The notes below the pieces were generated by a model. That model had not been told where the DNA came from and ran no database searches. It saw nothing but the letters and a program-made list of their open reading frames with translations. From Lutibacter litoralis (lineage in GTDB: Bacteria; Bacteroidota; Bacteroidia; Flavobacteriales; Flavobacteriaceae), in NCBI RefSeq assembly GCF_014646675.1, contig NZ_BMNS01000002.1, forward strand, positions 248,001-312,000: a stretch of DNA of 64,000 nucleotides, read 5' to 3'. Position 1 is the first letter of the stretch. Each line of letters begins with the position of its first letter. Below are positions 1 through 8,281 of the stretch, one piece after another. The position numbers and the translations under genes were made by a program.

Positions 1-415
1 ATGCTCTCAATCCATACGCCTGACCCATCAAATGGTTTTTTTCGTCTTCATCAGAAAATTGAATATTCGGAACATTAATTAAAAAATCATTTATTCTATG
101 GATTCTAGTATATAAACCAGCCCAACCACCAAAAGGAGCTGTTGTTGCTGTTATATTTGATTCAATTAAATTCTCATTAGATGGAGATTCGTAGGTTCTT
201 CCACCCCAAATATCACTTCTCATTTCACCTAACAACCATAAGTTTCCGGCTGATGACCTTAAGTTAGTATATAAGGCTGTATGCGCTGTTTTAGCTCCAG
301 TTTCTGTATCCCAGAAACCTGCTGCGGTTAATTCACTAGGGCTCGTTAATTCAAGTTCATTTTCACAAGAACTAAAAACAAATAACGCTAGTATTATATA
401 AATATATTTCTTCAT
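1..415 (-). CDS. SusD-like outer-membrane glycan-binding lipoprotein (NanU-like), N-terminal part
   Basis: The first 138 codons of a SusD/RagB-family lipoprotein run off the left edge of the window, so the C-terminal three quarters is not visible. The start MKKYIYIILALFVFSSCENE has a hydrophobic signal and a lipobox ending in Cys17, as expected for a surface lipoprotein. The following ELTSPSELTAAGFWDTETGA and the stretch ending HRINDFLINV are typical of the SusD N-terminal helical region. It starts 12 nt after the SusC stop, the usual susC-susD order, and should cap the SusC porin and bind sialic acid or sialylated glycan. The sialic acid role is inferred from the neighbouring genes; family membership is clear. 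Confidence 0.88.
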   Translation of the reverse strand, partial: MKKYIYIILALFVFSSCENELELTSPSELTAAGFWDTETGAKTAHTALYTNLRSSAGNLWLLGEMRSDIWGGRTYESPSNENLIESNITATTAPFGGWAGLYTRIHRINDFLINVPNIQFSDEDEKNHLMGQAYGLRA

Positions 416-426
416 TGTTTAATTAT

Positions 427-3400
427 TTAAAATGTTACATTTAGTCCAACTGTGTATGTTTTTGGAACTGGGAATGCTCCATACTGTACACCACCAATTT
501 CTGGGGTATCTCCACTCATACTTTTAAAGTAATGTAGGTTTGTACCTGTTACGTAAACGCTCATTCCTTTAATTACATCATTAAAATGCTTAGTAGGTAT
601 GTTATAAGTAAAAGTTACTTCTCTAAGTGCTAAATAATCTCCTTTTTCCCAAAAACGGTCATTTGCCGCTGTTTGTAAACTTCCCGATCCTTCATTACCT
701 CTCCACACATTTTTAGTTCCATTAACAAAAACAAACCGTGGCCAATCTGTATCTGTATTTGTAGGTGTCCAAGAGTTTAGAACTTCAATAGGTTGATTTA
801 AATTACCTTGCGTTTGTCCGTAACTTTTATTTCTAATATGGTTCCATACTAAATGTCCCGTTGCAAAATCCGTTTTAACAAATAAGCTAAAGTTTTTATA
901 TTTAAAACTTGTAGTTAAACCACCAACTAAGCTTGGTGTTGTGCGTCCAATTACTTTTCTATCTAAACTATTAATTATGCCATCGTTATTTTGATCCACC
1001 CATTTTACATCACCTGCATAGCGCTTATTACGACTTGCTCCTGGCATCAGTTCATCTGTTATTGAGTTATCAGCATCTGCTTCTGCCTGATTGGCATAAA
1101 TACCTGCCTGTTCGTAAGCAACAACAAGATCAAGTCCAACACGCTGACCTTCTTGCAAGCCACCTACCCATTCTTCTTCGCCAGTTTTAGCGTTCCAAAT
1201 AAGTGTTCCACCTTGTCTATTTAAATCATTTGCGTTTTCGGGAAGTGTTACCACATAATTTTTGTTAGTTGTAAAAGTAGCTCCGGCACTCCAAGTAAAA
1301 TCATCATTTCTTATAATGTCTCCATTAACTTGCAATTCAAAACCTTTATTTCTAATAGTTCCGTTATTTGTTCTAATAGAACTAAACCCTGTATAATAAG
1401 GTAAAGTAAGATTTGCAATTTTATCTTTTACATCTCTAGAATACACATCTGCTATAAATGTAAGTCTATTATCTAAAAATGAAATATCTATACCTGCATT
1501 AAATGTTGTTGAACGTTCCCAAGCAAGGTCTAATGTTGCTAAAGAAGTATTTGCATACCCTGTTTGACCGTTATAAACTCCTTGATCCCCGTAAGAACCA
1601 AAAACACCATAATTACTTAATACAGATTGATTACCATTAACACCATAACTTAATCTTGGTTTTAATCTATTAACATATTTTGATAGAGAAGATTCACTAA
1701 AGAATTCTTCATTGTGAGCATTCCAACCAAAAGAAGCTCCTGGGAAGAATCCAAACTTATTATTTCCTAATCTTGAAGAACCATCATTTCTAAATGTTAA
1801 CCCAACTAGATATTTACTATCATAGTCGTATAATAATCTTCCAAAAGTAGATGCAATTACATATTCTGTTTCAAAACTATAAGGAATACCATTAGCCTCG
1901 GGAGCAGCGTTTAAGGTTTCTATTAAATCTGTAGGTGAATTTCTTGTTCCTGCTGATGTTGTAAAATAATTATCTTTATAATATTCTGTACCTATTAATA
2001 CATTGAAGTTATGTAAATCATTAATGGTTTTCTTATAATTTAAGGTTGCTGTCGCTTGATTTCTTAAAGTTCTTCCTAAGCTTACAGATGCTTCACGACC
2101 AGTTCTTAATGGTCCGGTAGTACTTCCAACTCTGTATCCTCTATTAAAACTTTCATTGTGATTATTAATAGCAAAGTGACTTCCTTTTAGAGATAAAGTT
2201 AAATCTTCTATAATATCCCAATCTAAACCTACAGAAGCTGAAAAACGTTGTTCTAAATTTTTACGAACAAATTTGTCTTGATAGTATAATGGATTTCCAA
2301 AACCTTGATTTTGCCCAACAGCATATTGATCAGACAAAGTTCCGTCTGCATTATTATCATAAGTTCTAGAGGTAGGTGCTTGACCCTGAAATCTTCTAAA
2401 TACCGTATCATCACCACCTAATGGACTTCTATCTAAATTAGAATGCGAATATAATACATTTGAATTTACACGAACATTTTCTCTAATTTTATAAGATCCA
2501 CTAAATTTACCAGAATATCTTTTAAATCCTGAACCCAAAATTAAACCTTCATTATCTAAAGCTCCTAAACCTAAATAGTAAGAACCATTTTCATTACCTC
2601 CATCAAATGAAATATAATGATCTTTTGAGGCGCTATCTTGGTAAATACGATCACCAACACCTTTATTATCATAAAATAAAATCTCTTGACTTGGATTTAA
2701 TATATCAGGTATAGAACTCCAACCTGGTTGACTTAATAAGTATTGATTAGATGAATTTAGCAACTGTGTTGTAAAAGGAGAATTTGTTGCGTTACCTCCA
2801 GTACCCATAGAATTAGCACCATTTAAAAATGCACCAAACGCACCTGAGTTATTTGTAGCTTCTCTAAACCAAGCAATAGACTGTCTGTTATAATTTATAA
2901 AATCTTCAGCTTCCAGATATTGTTGATCATTTCTTTCATTATTAGTGCTATACCTAAATTTATAGTTTATTGAGCTTTTACCAACTTTACCAGTTTTAGT
3001 TGTTACTAAAATAACACCGTTGGCTGACCTTGCACCATAAATAGCAGTTGCAGCAGCATCTTTTAAAACTTCAATAGATTCAATATCATCAGAATTTAAA
3101 GCATAAAAAGAACTTGGAATTCCATCTACCAATATTAATGGAGATCCTGAGCCATTAAAATCTGTACCACCACGTAAAACAATACTTGGTGTAGAGCCTG
3201 GCTGACCTGTTGTGTTTGTTACTCTTAAACCAGCAATAGTACCTTGTAAGGCCGTAGCCGCATTTGATCTAGTTGAAGTTTCTAAAATTTCAGTATCTAA
3301 TTTAGATACTGAAGTTGTTAGTGTGGTTCTAGCTTGTGAACCATAACCTGTAATTACTACCTCGTCTAGTACATTGGCATCTTCAGTTAAAGAAACATTA

Positions 3401-3675
3401 ATTACTGTTTCATTAGCTACTTTTACCTCTTGTATTTTATACCCCACATAACTAAAAACAAGTATATCACCCATTTTAGCATTGATAGCATAATTTCCGT
3501 CAAAATCACTTTGAGCACCCGTAACAGTACCTTTAATTAGGACACTTGCCCCGGGTAGTGGTTGATTGCTTCCATCTGTGATTGTTCCACTTATAACCTT
3601 CTCTTGTCCTATTGCGGATAAGCCATAGATCATAAAAACAAGCATTAACATGCTTTTAAATAATTTGTACCTCAT
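427..3675 (-). CDS. SusC/RagA-family TonB-dependent glycan transporter (NanO-like)
   Basis: Outer-membrane TonB-dependent transporter of 1082 residues. From the chosen ATG (3675) there is a signal peptide (about 1-23), a carboxypeptidase-regulatory-like beta domain (about 27-98), a TonB-box-like DEVVITGYG (about 104-112), a plug with the SusC signature LKDAAATAIYGARSANGVIL, and a long beta-barrel ending in an aromatic strand (TYTVGLNVTF). A longer reading from TTG at 3708 would run through the promoter and operator and is rejected. SusD follows directly. Divergence from the sialic acid lyase and a shared operator sequence suggest it imports free sialic acid or sialylated oligosaccharide. Substrate is inferred from context. 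Confidence 0.93.
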   Translation of the reverse strand: MRYKLFKSMLMLVFMIYGLSAIGQEKVISGTITDGSNQPLPGASVLIKGTVTGAQSDFDGNYAINAKMGDILVFSYVGYKIQEVKVANETVINVSLTEDANVLDEVVITGYGSQARTTLTTSVSKLDTEILETSTRSNAATALQGTIAGLRVTNTTGQPGSTPSIVLRGGTDFNGSGSPLILVDGIPSSFYALNSDDIESIEVLKDAAATAIYGARSANGVILVTTKTGKVGKSSINYKFRYSTNNERNDQQYLEAEDFINYNRQSIAWFREATNNSGAFGAFLNGANSMGTGGNATNSPFTTQLLNSSNQYLLSQPGWSSIPDILNPSQEILFYDNKGVGDRIYQDSASKDHYISFDGGNENGSYYLGLGALDNEGLILGSGFKRYSGKFSGSYKIRENVRVNSNVLYSHSNLDRSPLGGDDTVFRRFQGQAPTSRTYDNNADGTLSDQYAVGQNQGFGNPLYYQDKFVRKNLEQRFSASVGLDWDIIEDLTLSLKGSHFAINNHNESFNRGYRVGSTTGPLRTGREASVSLGRTLRNQATATLNYKKTINDLHNFNVLIGTEYYKDNYFTTSAGTRNSPTDLIETLNAAPEANGIPYSFETEYVIASTFGRLLYDYDSKYLVGLTFRNDGSSRLGNNKFGFFPGASFGWNAHNEEFFSESSLSKYVNRLKPRLSYGVNGNQSVLSNYGVFGSYGDQGVYNGQTGYANTSLATLDLAWERSTTFNAGIDISFLDNRLTFIADVYSRDVKDKIANLTLPYYTGFSSIRTNNGTIRNKGFELQVNGDIIRNDDFTWSAGATFTTNKNYVVTLPENANDLNRQGGTLIWNAKTGEEEWVGGLQEGQRVGLDLVVAYEQAGIYANQAEADADNSITDELMPGASRNKRYAGDVKWVDQNNDGIINSLDRKVIGRTTPSLVGGLTTSFKYKNFSLFVKTDFATGHLVWNHIRNKSYGQTQGNLNQPIEVLNSWTPTNTDTDWPRFVFVNGTKNVWRGNEGSGSLQTAANDRFWEKGDYLALREVTFTYNIPTKHFNDVIKGMSVYVTGTNLHYFKSMSGDTPEIGGVQYGAFPVPKTYTVGLNVTF

Positions 3676-3688
3676 AATTAAGTTAGTT

Positions 3689-3713
3689 TTATGTATAACA
3701 TAAAGCAATATTA
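3689..3713 (-). promoter_or_regulatory. susCD promoter -7 box with sialic-acid-locus operator copy 1
   Basis: The operator-like palindrome TTATGT-N3-ACATAA occupies 3689-3703. On the minus strand a -7-like TAATATTG (3706-3713) ends exactly 2 bp before it. The palindrome would therefore overlie the transcription start of susC, 14 bp upstream of the ATG, a position suited to repression. Identical arms and spacing recur at 3896 and 6275. Binding by the GntR-family regulator at 5435-6154 is inferred. Confidence 0.75.
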
Positions 3714-3862
3714 AAGATTAAAATTCAAAAAAACAAATAATCTTAGAAAACTCTTAAAAATTTCATAAAAAAAATATTTTTTCATGAAACCTATTTTCAA
3801 TCATATAGAGCTAAAAATTATTGAATTAGAGCATAAAAAACAACACTACCAAATAATTTAAT

Positions 3863-3910
3863 TTTGTTTATTTGATATATTTACCTAATATTGCATTATG
3901 TTATACATAA
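3863..3910 (+). promoter_or_regulatory. nanA promoter with operator copy 2
   Basis: A Bacteroidota promoter is visible: TTTG at 3863-3866, a 19-bp spacer, and TAATATTG at 3886-3893. The palindrome TTATGT-TAT-ACATAA follows after 2 bp at 3896-3910 and should cover the start site. The ATG inside the palindrome (3898) runs into a stop after five codons, so translation begins at 3921. The arrangement mirrors the susC promoter on the other strand. Confidence 0.8.
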
Positions 3911-3920
3911 AATAAAAGAA

Positions 3921-4826
3921 ATGAATATTAATAATTTAGTGGCTGCTACATATGCACCAATGAAACCAGATGGTTCCTTAAATACCGCAATCATAAAATC
4001 TTATAGTGAATTTTTGATTAGAAATAAAGTAACAGGCGTTTTTATGAATGGGTCCACTGGAGATTTTGTTTCATTATCCATAGAAGAACGTAAAGAAATT
4101 ACATTGGCTTGGTCTAAAACCAAATCATCTGACCTATATTTAATAGATCACGTAGGCAGCCCTAGCCTAAAAGTCGCAAAAGAACTAGCTGCTTACGCAT
4201 CGGATAAAGTTGATGCAATTGCCGTTTTAGCGCCTTATTATTTTAAATTAGATACTATTGATAAATTGGTGACTTATTGTAAAGAAGTTGCTTTGAGTGC
4301 ACCTAACTTACCTTTTTACTATTATCATATTCCTGCATTAAGTGGGGCTGATTTAAATATGCTAGATTTTTTAAAAATAGCATCAAAAGAAATTCCAACT
4401 TTAGAAGGTATTAAGTTCACTAATAATAATTTAATAGATTATTTACATTGCAAAAATTATGAAAATGGAAAATACAATATCTTATTTGGTTTTGATGAAA
4501 TCTTTATTTCCAGCTTACCTTTAGGAGCAACTGGTTGGGTCGGTAGCACTTACAACCATTTAGCACCTATATACTACAAAATTAAAGCTTTATTTGAAAA
4601 AGGTAACATGAAAGAAGCAGCTGCCTTACAAACAAAAGCAATAAGGTTTGTTGAAATTTTAAATAGTTATGGCGGGTTTAACGGAGTCGCAAAAGGTTAT
4701 ATGAAATATCTTGGTATAGATTGTGGACCTAGTAGATTTCCTCATACAACACCAACACCAGATACTTATAAAGAAATTAATAAGGAACTAGATAAAATTG
4801 GTTTTTTAAACTTATTAAGTTCATAA
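3921..4826 (+). CDS. nanA: N-acetylneuraminate lyase
   Basis: Class I aldolase of the DHDPS/NanA family, 301 residues, cleaving N-acetylneuraminate to N-acetylmannosamine and pyruvate in the cytoplasm. The Schiff-base lysine is K165 in GIKFT and the catalytic tyrosine lies in FYYYHIP (about 132-138). The carboxylate-binding GSTG loop is at 44-47, here followed by Asp-Phe rather than the usual Glu. The ATG at 3921 gives the family N-terminus; an upstream TTG reading at 3891 lies in the promoter. It stands alone downstream of its own operator, with a hairpin terminator behind it. The neighbouring epimerase, anomerase and sialidase all support a sialic acid substrate rather than dihydrodipicolinate. 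Confidence 0.95.
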   Translation: MNINNLVAATYAPMKPDGSLNTAIIKSYSEFLIRNKVTGVFMNGSTGDFVSLSIEERKEITLAWSKTKSSDLYLIDHVGSPSLKVAKELAAYASDKVDAIAVLAPYYFKLDTIDKLVTYCKEVALSAPNLPFYYYHIPALSGADLNMLDFLKIASKEIPTLEGIKFTNNNLIDYLHCKNYENGKYNILFGFDEIFISSLPLGATGWVGSTYNHLAPIYYKIKALFEKGNMKEAAALQTKAIRFVEILNSYGGFNGVAKGYMKYLGIDCGPSRFPHTTPTPDTYKEINKELDKIGFLNLLSS

Positions 4827-4845
4827 TTAAATTTTGTTTAGATGT

Positions 4846-4884
4846 AAAAACTAACTTTAAATTAAAGTTTTTAGTTAGTTTTTT
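4846..4884 (+). terminator. intrinsic terminator after nanA
   Basis: A perfect 10-bp stem, AAAAACTAAC (4846-4855) with GTTAGTTTTT (4874-4883), encloses an A+T loop that holds a smaller inverted repeat, and ends in a T run. It lies 20 bp after the nanA stop and before yhcH/nanQ, so the latter probably has its own promoter or depends on read-through. Confidence 0.75.
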
Positions 4885-4995
4885 ACTTAATACGAATATG
4901 CCTTTTAATTAAATGTTGTCAATCCGAATGGATTTTTACCTTTTTCGGCTTAAAATTAGCATTTCACAAGCAGCCTATTAGTTAAATTTATAAAA

Positions 4996-5445
4996 ATGAT
5001 AGTAGATAAAATTGAAAACGCTCACCTTTATACCAATTCACATAGTGGTATCGATAAAGCACTAAATTATATTAAAAATACTAACTTTTTTAAGTTAACT
5101 AAAGGAAGACATGAAATTGAAGGTGATGAAATTTTTGCAATTGTAAACGAATATAAAACTAAGAATCAAGAAGAAAATCTGCTAGAGTCTCATATAAAAT
5201 ATATTGATGTACAATTTATTGCGCAAGGTACTGAGCAAATTGGTTTCACTACTTTTAACAACCAAATACCTGAGAAATTTTATGATAGTACAGATGACTA
5301 TATGTTATTTAAAGAACCCTATAATCTAATTACTTTAAACGAAGGAATGTTCGCAATTTTCTATCCGAGTGATATTCACATCCCTGGTTTAATAGCCGAT
5401 ACCGTCTCAAAAGTAACAAAAGTAGTCGTAAAAGTTAAGCTTTAA
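4996..5445 (+). CDS. nanQ: YhcH/YjgK/YiaL family protein, probable sialic acid anomerase (NanQ)
   Basis: A 149-residue single-domain cupin-like protein of the YhcH family. Family features seen are the LTKGRHEIEGDEIFAIVNEY segment (about 35-54), the ESHIKYIDVQF metal-site region with conserved His and Asp, and a late FAIFYPSDIHIPG motif that supplies further metal ligands. E. coli YhcH/NanQ in the nan operon is known as an anomerase for sialic acid, and the position here beside nanA supports that role. The gene converges on the regulator gene and the two 3' ends overlap by 11 bp. The symbol rests on family plus context; the exact substrate is inferred. Confidence 0.88.
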   Translation: MIVDKIENAHLYTNSHSGIDKALNYIKNTNFFKLTKGRHEIEGDEIFAIVNEYKTKNQEENLLESHIKYIDVQFIAQGTEQIGFTTFNNQIPEKFYDSTDDYMLFKEPYNLITLNEGMFAIFYPSDIHIPGLIADTVSKVTKVVVKVKL

Positions 5446-6154
5446 TCCAATTTAAAACACGATCAAAATGCGGTTCTAGATGCTGACGCATTGCATTTCT
5501 AAAAGATTCAGGAGAACCATTTACTAAATGATTTAATATATCCCTATGACTCACAAACTTTTGGGAATACTCAAATTTTTCGTCAGTAGGTAATTTTTTA
5601 TCGTGATAATATTGAAAAACTGGTAATAATAAATTTTGAAATCTTTGTAACGTGTTATTGCCAGACATTTCATATAACTTACCGTGAAAACGTATTTCAT
5701 ATTCCAAACTAAATATAGTAGAATCAAAAAGATCTTTTTCTTCTTTTTTTACAATTTTATCTAATTCTATAAGATCTTCTGCTGTTTTTCTTGCAAATAA
5801 TAAATCTGCCATTCCCATTTCTAAAATTAAACGTAATTCAAAAATATCCTTTAACATTTCCTCACCTATTAACTTGGTGTCTAATGCTTTTTCAATATTT
5901 AAAATTATATCTGGCTCGGTTAGAACCATACCTTTATGTTTTTTAGATTCTATAATACCTAGAGTTCTTAAACGTAAAATTGCTTCCCGCACCACTGTTC
6001 TACTCACTCCTAAAGCTTCAGCAAACTCTAGTTCTTTTGGAATTGAATCACCAACTTTAAGATTATTTTCTTTTAAAAATTCTATAATTCGTATTTCTAC
6101 CTTATCAACAAGTGACAAGTTTTTTAAAGGCTTTATTTTTTTTAAATATTTCAT
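5435..6154 (-). CDS. nanR: GntR-family (FadR/FCD) transcriptional regulator, probable sialic acid repressor
   Basis: A 239-residue regulator with an N-terminal winged helix-turn-helix (about 15-80, containing GDSIPKELEFAEALGVSRTVVREAILRL) and a C-terminal all-helical FCD ligand domain. The FCD metal-site pattern is visible: FHGKLYEMSGN, SHRDIL and QHLEPHF supply the histidines. FCD regulators bind short palindromes and release them on binding sugar acids or related ligands. The four TTATGT-N3-ACATAA copies around the locus are the obvious candidate operators. None lies on its own -7 box (6196-6203), so strong autoregulation by the same site is not evident. The effector (Neu5Ac or ManNAc) is inferred. 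Confidence 0.88.
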   Translation of the reverse strand: MKYLKKIKPLKNLSLVDKVEIRIIEFLKENNLKVGDSIPKELEFAEALGVSRTVVREAILRLRTLGIIESKKHKGMVLTEPDIILNIEKALDTKLIGEEMLKDIFELRLILEMGMADLLFARKTAEDLIELDKIVKKEEKDLFDSTIFSLEYEIRFHGKLYEMSGNNTLQRFQNLLLPVFQYYHDKKLPTDEKFEYSQKFVSHRDILNHLVNGSPESFRNAMRQHLEPHFDRVLNWIKA

Positions 6155-6195
6155 TTATAATTTTTTACGCGTATAATTATTCAGAATTCAATTTA

Positions 6196-6203
6196 CAAAA
6201 GTA
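6196..6203 (-). promoter_or_regulatory. candidate -7 box of the GntR regulator gene
   Basis: TACTTTTG on the minus strand fits TAnnTTTG, about 42 bp before the regulator start. No clear TTTG is seen at the expected -33 distance, and no copy of the palindrome overlaps it. Confidence 0.5.
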
Positions 6204-6264
6204 GAACAAAAATTATAATTAAATAAATTAATTAGAGTTCCTTTCAAATATACAAGATATAATA

Positions 6265-6289
6265 TATATTTGTGTTATGTTATACATAA
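6265..6289 (+). promoter_or_regulatory. promoter of the catabolic operon with operator copy 3
   Basis: A perfect -7 box, TATATTTG (6265-6272), is followed after 2 bp by TTATGT-TAT-ACATAA (6275-6289). The start codon of the epimerase (6277) lies inside the palindrome, so the message is probably leaderless or nearly so. This is the only operator found upstream of the eight-gene plus-strand operon. Confidence 0.8.
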
Positions 6290-7455
6290 AAGCTGAAAAA
6301 AATTCATCACTTTATAAAGATACATTATTAGATAATGTAATTCCGTTTTGGGAAAAGAATTCTATTGACACTAAAAATGGAGGTTACTATACATGTTTAG
6401 ACACTAAAGGTAATGTATTTGATACAGATAAATTTATGTGGTTGCAAGGTAGACAAGCTTGGTTATTTTCTATGCTTTATAATAAAGTTAAAAAAAATGA
6501 AAATTGGTTAAAAATTGCTAAAAATGGTATTGATTTCATTAGAAATAAAGGAATGGATGCTGATGGTAATTTCTACTTTTCTACAACTGAAGATGGCAAG
6601 CCGCTAGTACAGCCTTATAATATATTTTCAGATTGCTTCGCCGCTATGGCATTTAGTCAATATGCAACCGCCTCTGGAGACGAAGAAATAAAACAATTAG
6701 CGATTGACACTTATTTTAATATTTTAAAGAAAAAGGATAATCCTAAAGGCATTTACGAAAAAGGAACTGACGCAAGGCCTTTAAAAAGTTTTGCCTTACC
6801 AATGATATTATCTAACTTAGTTTTAGAACTAGAAGACGTGCTTCCAAAGGAAGAAGTTGAAAAAACTATTGATTTTAGTATTCATGAGGTAATGGAGATT
6901 TTCTTGAATAAAAAATCAGGACTTATTTACGAATTTGTCCGTCCAGATGGCTCATTGGAAGATAGTTTTAATGGTCGACTTTTAAATCCTGGTCATGGGA
7001 TTGAAGCTATGTGGTTTATGATTGACATTGGAGTTCGTAGAAATGACAAAAAACTAATCAACAAAGCAACCACTACTATTTTAAATATTTTGGAATATAG
7101 TTGGGATCAAAAATATGGGGGCATCTTATACTTTATGGATGCACACCAAAAACCACCGCAGCAATTAGAATGGGATCAAAAATTATGGTGGGTACATTTA
7201 GAAGCTTTAGTTGCATTATCTAAAGGATATGAACAAACCCAAAACCCAGAATTATTGTTATGGTATAATAAAGTACACGACTACGCTTGGTCTCATTTTT
7301 CAGATCCAGAAAATGGAGAATGGTTTGGTTATTTAAATAGACAAGGCGAAGTCTTACTAGATTTAAAAGGAGGAAAATGGAAAGGTTGTTTCCACGTTCC
7401 TAGAGCAATGTACCAATGTTGGAAATCTTTTGAAAATATTAAAAACAACAAATAA
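6277..7455 (+). CDS. N-acylglucosamine 2-epimerase (ManNAc to GlcNAc)
   Basis: A 392-residue (alpha/alpha)6-barrel epimerase of the AGE/RnBP family that interconverts N-acetylmannosamine and N-acetylglucosamine. It shows WLQGRQAW (55-62), catalytic-type His240 in [21 protein letters not shown] (304-311) and His373 in [13 protein letters not shown]. It takes the product of NanA to GlcNAc, as in the Bacteroides route that uses an epimerase instead of a ManNAc kinase. A GlcNAc kinase would then be required but is not in the window. The first five residues are encoded by the operator palindrome. No alternative ATG gives a full domain, so this start is kept. First gene of the operon; 32 bp to the next. 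Confidence 0.93.
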   Translation: MLYIKAEKNSSLYKDTLLDNVIPFWEKNSIDTKNGGYYTCLDTKGNVFDTDKFMWLQGRQAWLFSMLYNKVKKNENWLKIAKNGIDFIRNKGMDADGNFYFSTTEDGKPLVQPYNIFSDCFAAMAFSQYATASGDEEIKQLAIDTYFNILKKKDNPKGIYEKGTDARPLKSFALPMILSNLVLELEDVLPKEEVEKTIDFSIHEVMEIFLNKKSGLIYEFVRPDGSLEDSFNGRLLNPGHGIEAMWFMIDIGVRRNDKKLINKATTTILNILEYSWDQKYGGILYFMDAHQKPPQQLEWDQKLWWVHLEALVALSKGYEQTQNPELLLWYNKVHDYAWSHFSDPENGEWFGYLNRQGEVLLDLKGGKWKGCFHVPRAMYQCWKSFENIKNNK

Positions 7456-7487
7456 TTACGTACCCTTACATCTTAAAATTTAAAATA

Positions 7488-8261
7488 ATGGCAAACTTAA
7501 TAAGACCCTATGTATTGGCAGAAACCAACTGGAAAGATGTAAAACAAGAGTCTTATACTGTTGCCATTTTACCTTGGGGAGCAACTGAAGCACATAATTA
7601 TCATTTACCATATGGCACAGATAACTTTCAAGCAGAATATGTTGCAATTAAAGCTGCAAAAATAGCTTGGCAAAACAATGCAAAAGTTATTGTTTTACCT
7701 ATAATTCCATTTGGAGTAAATACAGGTCAAATGGATATTCCGTTTTGTATAAATATGAACCCAAGTACACAATATGCTGTTTTAAAAGATATTCTACAAA
7801 CCCTAAATGGACAAAATATTGAAAAATTAGTAATTGTAAATTCACACGGAGGAAATAATTTTAAACAAATTATAAGAGAATTAAGTTTAGAGTTTCCAAA
7901 AGTCTTTATTTGTGCTATAAACTGGTGGCAAGTTACAGATGCTACAAAATATTTTGATGCACCTGGAGACCACGCAGGTGAATTAGAAACCTCTGCTATG
8001 TTAAAAATTGCACCTAATATTGTTTTACCTATAGAACAAGCTGGAAATGGAAACTCAAAAAAGTTTAAAATTGAAGGACTAAAAGAAGGTTGGGTAATTG
8101 CACAACGCCAATGGACAAAAATAAGTGAAGATACAGGCGTTGGAAATCCTAAACTAGCAACAAAAGAAAAAGGCATTACGTTTTTGAATGTAGTTATTAA
8201 AAAAATTGCAGCCTTTTTTGAAGAACTTCACAATGCCGACACAAATAATATGTACCAATAA
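7488..8261 (+). CDS. creatininase-family metal-dependent amidohydrolase, function unknown
   Basis: A 257-residue protein of the creatininase family, which opens cyclic or linear amides with two divalent metals. Visible ligand candidates are Glu34 and His36 in GATEAHNYHLPYGTDN, Asp45, His120 in NSHGGN, and Glu165 in GDHAGELET. Position 122, a metal-ligand Glu in true creatininase, is Gly here, so it belongs to the wider family (ArfB/MftE-like) rather than being creatininase itself. No signal peptide, so it is cytoplasmic. It sits between the epimerase and the sialidase, 20 bp from the latter, so it should act on something produced during sialoglycan breakdown. Substrate unknown. Confidence 0.85.
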   Translation: MANLIRPYVLAETNWKDVKQESYTVAILPWGATEAHNYHLPYGTDNFQAEYVAIKAAKIAWQNNAKVIVLPIIPFGVNTGQMDIPFCINMNPSTQYAVLKDILQTLNGQNIEKLVIVNSHGGNNFKQIIRELSLEFPKVFICAINWWQVTDATKYFDAPGDHAGELETSAMLKIAPNIVLPIEQAGNGNSKKFKIEGLKEGWVIAQRQWTKISEDTGVGNPKLATKEKGITFLNVVIKKIAAFFEELHNADTNNMYQ

Positions 8262-8281
8262 ATAATATAAAAAAATTTAAA

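Noticed and set aside
3676-3708. Extended start for the SusC gene at TTG 3708
   Set aside because: It would translate the -7 box and operator palindrome; the ATG at 3675 gives a standard signal peptide.
3891-3920. Extended start for nanA at TTG 3891
   Set aside because: Lies in the promoter; the first ten codons match nothing and the ATG at 3921 gives the family N-terminus.
7727-8176. 149-codon minus-strand ORF opposite the creatininase-family gene
   Set aside because: Shadow frame; the plus-strand protein has clear family motifs.
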